Below the pieces are notes generated by a model that saw only the letters and a program-made list of their open reading frames with translations, was not told the DNA's origin and did no database searches. The position numbers and the translations under genes are program-made. A stretch of DNA of 64,000 bases, taken from positions 1,054,001 to 1,118,000 of the forward strand of contig BCIO01000003.1 in the NCBI GenBank assembly GCA_001599975.1. Reading direction: 5' to 3'. Origin of the DNA: Cystobasidiopsis lactophilus. Its lineage: Eukaryota; Basidiomycota; Agaricostilbomycetes; Agaricostilbales; Chionosphaeraceae. Positions 56,185 to 64,000 of the stretch are shown here, piece after piece (position 1 is the first letter of the stretch; the number at the start of each line of letters is the position of its first letter).

Positions 56185-56665
56185 TTCGGCCCAACTTCAA
56201 GGGAAGCACTCAAGGTCACCCAGTTACAATGGTCGTGGTCACCTTATCTCAACGATTTGGACCATGGTATCAACTGGGACCGCTAGAACGAGGGCAACAT
56301 GCACATTGGCTTTGCCACTTCCTCGCTTTCATCCCGATCCTGAGCATACAAGTCGCTCGTAATCTGACTCAATAGACTTGCATAAAGCAGAGAAGCCGTC
56401 ATGAGAGCGAGAATGTTGAGATTAGCCTAGAGCCCAATGAACTCAGTCGCCTTGGGAGCGGGCTGCAAGGCCGGCGTGCGTCCATGTCGCGAAGGCTGTG
56501 CATCCAGGGCTCAGGCCATCACATATTGGAGCTCTTAAAGAACAACTATCGAGGACCAGAACCGAGGAACCCAAAACCAAAGTCGAGCATCAACTCGGCG
56601 CGGATCACTGTTGCCGTCGAACCAGCAAAACAAACGATGCGATAGAGCAGCCCGATAATACTGGG
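56185..56665. other. intergenic region
   Basis: 481 nt upstream of the SPIN90-like gene; nothing recognised. Confidence 0.4.
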
Positions 56666-58829
56666 ATGGACCCCTCGTTCTACTCGTTGTCCAGCCCGGA
56701 GCAGTTCTGGCAGGAGCTCGATGAGATCCTCCAGGCCGACGAGACGTCGCTGGCGGCGGTCGACTACGCCCTCAGGTCCTACCTCGTCTTTGCCGCCCAC
56801 TTTTATGGTTCGTCGCTGTCCCCTCCAGCTATCCAACTATAGCTCAAGTACTGGACTGACGACGCACAGACGAGCACCTGCAAGACATGGCCAGCCTGGA
56901 GCGCTGCCTGTACTCCCTCATCGATTCCAAGCTGTACAATGACTTCTCCGACCGCGCGACGGACCGCATCTTCGACCTCGTCTTGACCGAGCAGGACCCG
57001 TCGCTGCTCTACCTCTGCCTCATGGTCCTCTACAAGCGCGGCAAGGAGCACCACCACATCTTTCGGCTCATGAAACAAGCCCGCTCCCCCTCGTCATCCT
57101 CGAGCTCAGGGGAGGCCGCCGGGCCTAGCAACCAGGACTCGCCGGCCAAGTCGGTGCTTATGGTCGTCGTGCAGATCATCGAGAAGTACGGCAAGGACTC
57201 GATTGGGGCAGAGGCGCACGGGCAGCTCGCCGCGCACGAGAGGCTGGGCTTGGCGGCCACCACTTTGCTCTACGAGATCTGCCGCCTGTCCAAGCTCAAC
57301 TGGCAGGACCTGAGTGCGTCTTGACACCCCCTTTTCAATCTGTTCGTTGCCAGGAATTGATGCGGGCCGTCTCTGCTGCACAGCTCTGTTCTCGAGGGAC
57401 TTCATCGCTCACCTCTTCTCGCTGGTTGAGAGCACGCGGGACCTGGATGAGACTTTCAACTTCTCCTTGGTTCGCTTGATCGTGCGCTGCCCTTTCCTCC
57501 TTTCAGCCTTTGCCCGGAGCTGATCCTTCCTTGCGTCGGCCACAGATCGCCCTGAACGAGCAGTTCATGGTGACCTCAGTCGCCGAGCCGCCGCCGCCGG
57601 ACAAGTTCCCCATCTTGGCCCGGGCCAAGAAGATCGCCGGGCGCGAGGCCCAGTCGGACTCCAACGTGGTGCTCTCCACCATTGGCAGCCTGCTCGGCGC
57701 GCACCGGACGTTTGGCGAGAACCTAATCTTCATCTTGAACCGCTGCGGTTCGTTCCGTTGACTTCCTTATCTCTTTCTTGTGCTGAGATGTTCTGTTTGT
57801 GGTCTGAACAGACGGCTCTTCGGAAGACCTCTGCGTGTCCTTGCTCATCCTCAAGATCCTCTACTTGCTCTTCACCACCCCGCTCACCCAGGAGTACTTT
57901 TACACCAACGATCTATGTGTCTTGGTTGACGTCTTTCTGCGCGAGCTCACCGACTTGCCGGAGGAGAGGGAAGGGGTAGGTCGCTTTACTCCACCTTAAA
58001 ATCTTGCCTGATTTCCCATCATAACTTGGCCCTACAGCTACGACACACCTATTTAAGAGTGCTCCACCCGCTGCTCACCAACACGCAGCTCAAGTCCACG
58101 CCCTACAAGCGGGTCCAGATCCGCCAAATCCTGCACGACCTAGTCTCCGACTCGCATCGGCGGTCCGTCAACCCGACCACCAAGCGCCTCGTCGAACGCA
58201 ATCTTAAAGCGGCGTGGTGCGTCGAGCTGGACGCCGAAATGCCCATGCCGCCGCCCTCGGCTCCGCACACGCCACCGCCGCCAGCCGTCGAGGTACGGTC
58301 GCCGACACCGGCGAAGAAGTCCCATCCGGATCTCTACAACGTTGCGGCCACAGAACACGTTTCAAGGCGAGGCAGCACCCTAAGCACCCTGTCGGTGGAT
58401 TCGGTCGCTGCGGCCTCCTCCTCTCCCAAGATGGCCCACCGCAAGCATCCTCGGCACCAGCTCTCCAGCGCCTCTGCCGACGAACCGATTCTCTCCCCTC
58501 CTGCACTGTACACTATTCCATCTTTCACCGGCAGCTTGGGCCCGCCGCCAAGGCCCTCGTCCGCCGGCTCCACCACCTCCACTTCCACCACCTTGTCGTT
58601 CTCCAACCGCCGCAAACCGCCATCACCACCAACCCACAAGAAGAACGCTGCTAAGCCTGCCGATGCGTCTCCAGCACCAGCCAATGGCGCCTCATTGAAG
58701 CCGGTCCCAGCGCCCAGGCGAAGGGCCATCTCGGAGCACTTCCTCAAGCGGCGGAACAACGATGATGGGCCGGCGACCAACTCGGTCGACAACCTTAGTG
58801 CACAAGTGGTCGATTTGCAGGCTAGATAG
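56666..58829 (+). CDS. SPIN90/Ldb17 family protein (Arp2/3 activator)
   Basis: Start [22 protein letters not shown] at 56666. The leucine-rich helical domain runs through [178 protein letters not shown] and [14 protein letters not shown]. LKx[23 protein letters not shown] is the core motif of the Ldb17/Dip1/SPIN90 family. The C-terminal 220 residues are Pro/Ser-rich ([27 protein letters not shown]), fit for SH3 binding. Relatives activate Arp2/3 to make linear actin seeds and act in endocytosis at cortical patches. Confidence 0.87.
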
Positions 58830-59417
58830 AATCTTCCGTTCTCGCATCGCTTGTTCCATGTTGTATCTTTTTAATGGCTCGCGCCTCCCACCTTGTTTCC
58901 TACATCAATGCATGGCTGCTTGCCACTCTTGGTCTTCAGCCGTTGAAGTAGCCGTAAACCCATCATCGACGCCTTGTTTCGGAAGAACTACGCCACCGCA
59001 GCGGCCATCCCGTCGAAACTTCGAGTTGGAGCCGGACCATCGAGGTTTTTTTACGCCTTGCCTTGTTACTTCAGCCTGTACATTTCTGTCGTGACTCTAC
59101 TTGCTTTCCATGATGAGAAGTCCCGTTTGCCGGCCTGCGAGAATGCCAGTCTCGAGCCGTCCGACCCTCCGCCACATTCTGCTTCGTCGGGACTTACACT
59201 GGCCTAGCATGAAGCGAATGTGATCGACCGTGACAGAAGCAGTCAAGCCTGAAACCTGTGTCACCTGCTCGGTTTTGCTTTGAGGCGTCGGAATCTGCAC
59301 GTCGTGTCGGCCTCGAAGCCTTCTGGGGCATCGTGTGCTCTTTGCCTAAAGAGACCGCCGTTGGCCTATCTCGCCTCTTGCTCCATTCCTTACTTGATCT
59401 GAACACAATCTTTACAA
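58830..59417. other. intergenic region
   Basis: 588 nt. No recognised gene, RNA or repeat; the downstream half holds the promoter of the secreted protein gene. Confidence 0.4.
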
Positions 59418-61240
59418 ATGCTTCCAATCCTTGGCGGTCTCGTATTGACCCTTGTGACCCTTGCTCAACTTGCGCTGGCACACAGTTGGTTGGGTTGCAC
59501 TCAGTGCGTCACTCTCATCATCATTTTCACAATTCTTCGCTGACCTCTAGCAGCTGGGATCCATCACAAGGCACTGGACCGGCGGCTTGTAATCAGTCGG
59601 ACAATTGGCCCTACTATGGAAGCCTCAGCCAGACGTACATTTTCGCACTGTACTGCTGAAAAAAGCTAACCCTGGCTTCTCATTGTCCGCAGAACTCTCA
59701 AGAAATCTATTGCGACTGCCCCATCGGGCCAAGGGCTTTGTTCAACGATCGTTCCTGGATCGCTCTTGATCAATCTGAGCCCTAAGCTGCCGGTTGTTAA
59801 GGCTGGTGACTCTGTGCGCTTGAATTGGCCGTGTGTACATCCTATGATGGTTCTTTTTGGAAGTTGCTGACTTGTTCGAGCAGAAACAATGGCCATTCAT
59901 GGATGACCCATAATGACGATGACTATTCTGTGGGAAGGTGGCGTTACTGCCCCCTTGCGTTGATTTGCATTGCTCTTTAACATAGTTGAAACAGATTCGT
60001 TTACATCTGGCACAGTGGAGAAGAGAGTATGTCGCCTGATTTACCTGCGGATCTGCGAAGCCCAATCGTCTGGCCTCAGATCCGACCGATGCCATCTTCT
60101 CAACGCAACCGTACGCACAGCTTGACTGGATGCAGACGAGGCAAAGATCGACCCCGTGGCCCACTGTGCGTTCTCTTCAGGCCAGGCTCCGTTTGGGTGG
60201 CGATTCCTCAACATACTGACGAACCTTCTGCCAGGGCTGGGATATGCCTGGAACGTTAGTTTATTGAACAATAAATCCATACGGACGTCGTTCTCATTGT
60301 TATCGGACGCGTTCGACATCCAGTTCTGACTACGGCCGTAAGTCGACGACTTTTTTTGCTTCGCTTCTTTTGGGGATCAAACGAATAACTGGACGTCCAC
60401 TGCGTCTCTTCAGACTTTGGCACTGGCAATTTGACACTGAGCCCCGATCTGGAGCCTGGAATTCACACCTGTCCGTGATTGTCCATCGTCCGCTTCAGCT
60501 TAACTCTGATTTATCCAGCAAACTCTAGTTGTCTGGGCGTGGAGGTGGGTAACTTACAATGGAGAAACCGATCCTTGGTTCAGTCATTCCATGTAAGGCT
60601 TTTCACCAGAGACGCCACCCGGTCAGAAAAGCCCGTAACGGTCTTTTCTTCTGCAGGTGCTTCCAATACGAAGTGGTCAACCCTGACAACCCCAATCCTA
60701 CGATCAAGACGGCCTATCCTATGCCGACGCAGACTTTCACCTCGGTTCAGCACACTCTTTCCGGCACAAGCCTTTTCACGCCAATGACTGGCGGCTACCA
60801 AACCCTTGACACCACCGTCACAATCACGCGGGATGCAGCAGTTGGAGCGACTGCTGCTCCTTACATCGCTTGGGGCCATTCGGCAAACAACTTTTTTGGG
60901 GTCGGAACAACCTACACACCCGACGCACCTGCGAACACTGCCAAAACCACGACCTCGACCCCAGCGGACGCCGCCACTACGACCACTGCAGTCGCTTCTA
61001 ATACTTTGCTATCTGGCAACATAGATCTAGTCGGAGCGACGTCGACCCCGAGCGCGACCACTTCCACCCCAAGTCCCACGAACAACTTGCCGGCGAGCTC
61101 TAAGACCACGACCCCGTTTCCTGCAAAGAGTACCACTCGTGGAAAAGTAAGTCCTACGCTTGCACATACGCCATACGATGTGCCCTAATGCGATGGTTGA
61201 ACAGGGGCCAGGGCCAGTCCGCCATGGTTGGCAGCACTGA
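59418..61240 (+). CDS. secreted protein with N-terminal His, LPMO-like; Thr-rich C-terminal stalk
   Basis: MLPILGGLVLTLVTLAQLALA at 59418 is a strong signal peptide whose predicted cleavage leaves HSWLGCT. Later exons read WDPSQGTGPAACNQSDNWPYYG, SIATAPSGQGLCSTIVPG, LPVVKAGDSVRLNWPNNGHSWM (read across a GTGTGT donor), RFVYIWHSGEE, KIDPVAHCAFSSGQAPFGWRF and FGTGNLTLSPDLEPGIHTC, and then YEVVNPDNPNPTIK. A first residue His plus a second His in WPNNGHS recalls the copper-binding histidine brace of lytic polysaccharide monooxygenases, and the Cys pattern fits a secreted domain. The C-terminal 100 residues are Thr/Ser/Pro/Ala-rich, like a cell-wall or GPI-type stalk. At least eight introns; the last exons and stop are uncertain. 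The LPMO link is inference from motif layout. Confidence 0.5.
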
Positions 61241-61478
61241 CCACTTCGTTCGCCTTTCTCTTTTTAGTTTTGAGGCATGGACATTGTCTCGATATCAGAC
61301 GCGGGACATCCTTGCAATCCAAATGCCGCGCGAAGCGGTTGACGATGCGGGAGATCAACTTGCGAGCGAACGCCGTTCTATCGTTTAACCTTTGATGTAT
61401 TACAGAGAGCCCATTAGAAGTGGGTATAGCGGAGGAGGGACGACAACGACAAGGAGAGAATACACGATCTAAGCCCGC

Positions 61479-64000
<2,522 letters not shown>

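Overview
The window is a gene-dense piece of a fungal nuclear genome, most likely a basidiomycete yeast or smut/rust-type fungus. The evidence is: many short introns (mostly about 45-75 nt, GTRNGY...YAG, often with a CTGAC/CTAAC-like branch box), moderately GC-rich coding sequence, about 30 genes in 64 kb on both strands with very short spacers, and eukaryotic core genes (MCM5, LST8, UBC1-type E2, PP4 regulatory subunit 1, SPIN90/Ldb17, Tda10-type kinase). The species cannot be named from the sequence alone. I see no rRNA, tRNA, CRISPR or intact transposon.

Layout. 1-5.2 kb: 5'-part of a DUF726 (Mil1/TMCO4-like) gene on the minus strand cut by the left edge, two tandem minus-strand copies of a tiny unknown gene that share a 5-nt micro-exon, and a DUF1774-like membrane protein. 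5.6-13.0 kb: an LtrA-family membrane protein and a large HEAT-repeat PP4R1-like protein. 13.0-25.7 kb: an accessory block made of a BAHD-type acyltransferase, two tandem MFS transporters, a full ABCC-type ABC transporter and an aldo/keto reductase; it looks like a detoxification or small secondary-metabolism locus without a visible backbone synthase. 26-36.6 kb: a two-repeat DUF3421/DM9 protein, a BRCT-WGR protein lacking a PARP catalytic domain, a Ser-rich protein, LST8, a hemerythrin-domain protein and a secreted PhoD-type phosphatase.

37-47 kb: a Ser/Pro-rich protein with an N-terminal helical domain, a glycerate-kinase-like (Tda10) enzyme, a Gln-rich protein, a UBA-bearing E2 enzyme, a gene of unknown function with an internal duplication, and a Cys-rich protein preceded by an unusual CA-rich array. 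47-56 kb: a multi-pass membrane protein, a flavin monooxygenase, a Dal5-type MFS transporter, an unknown conserved-looking protein and a short-chain dehydrogenase whose Rossmann loop is spread over micro-exons. 56.6-64 kb: SPIN90/Ldb17, a secreted protein whose mature form would start with His (LPMO-like) and MCM5, cut by the right edge.

Neighbouring genes mostly do not form pathways; the exceptions are the transporter/transferase block at 13-26 kb and, more weakly, monooxygenase + permease + dehydrogenase at 48-56 kb. The most unusual features are at gene-structure level: conserved 5-nt micro-exons in a tandem pair, 6-nt and 16-nt micro-exons in the dehydrogenase, and a GC-AG intron in LST8. 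Exon limits were read by eye from splice signals and phase, and none has transcript support.
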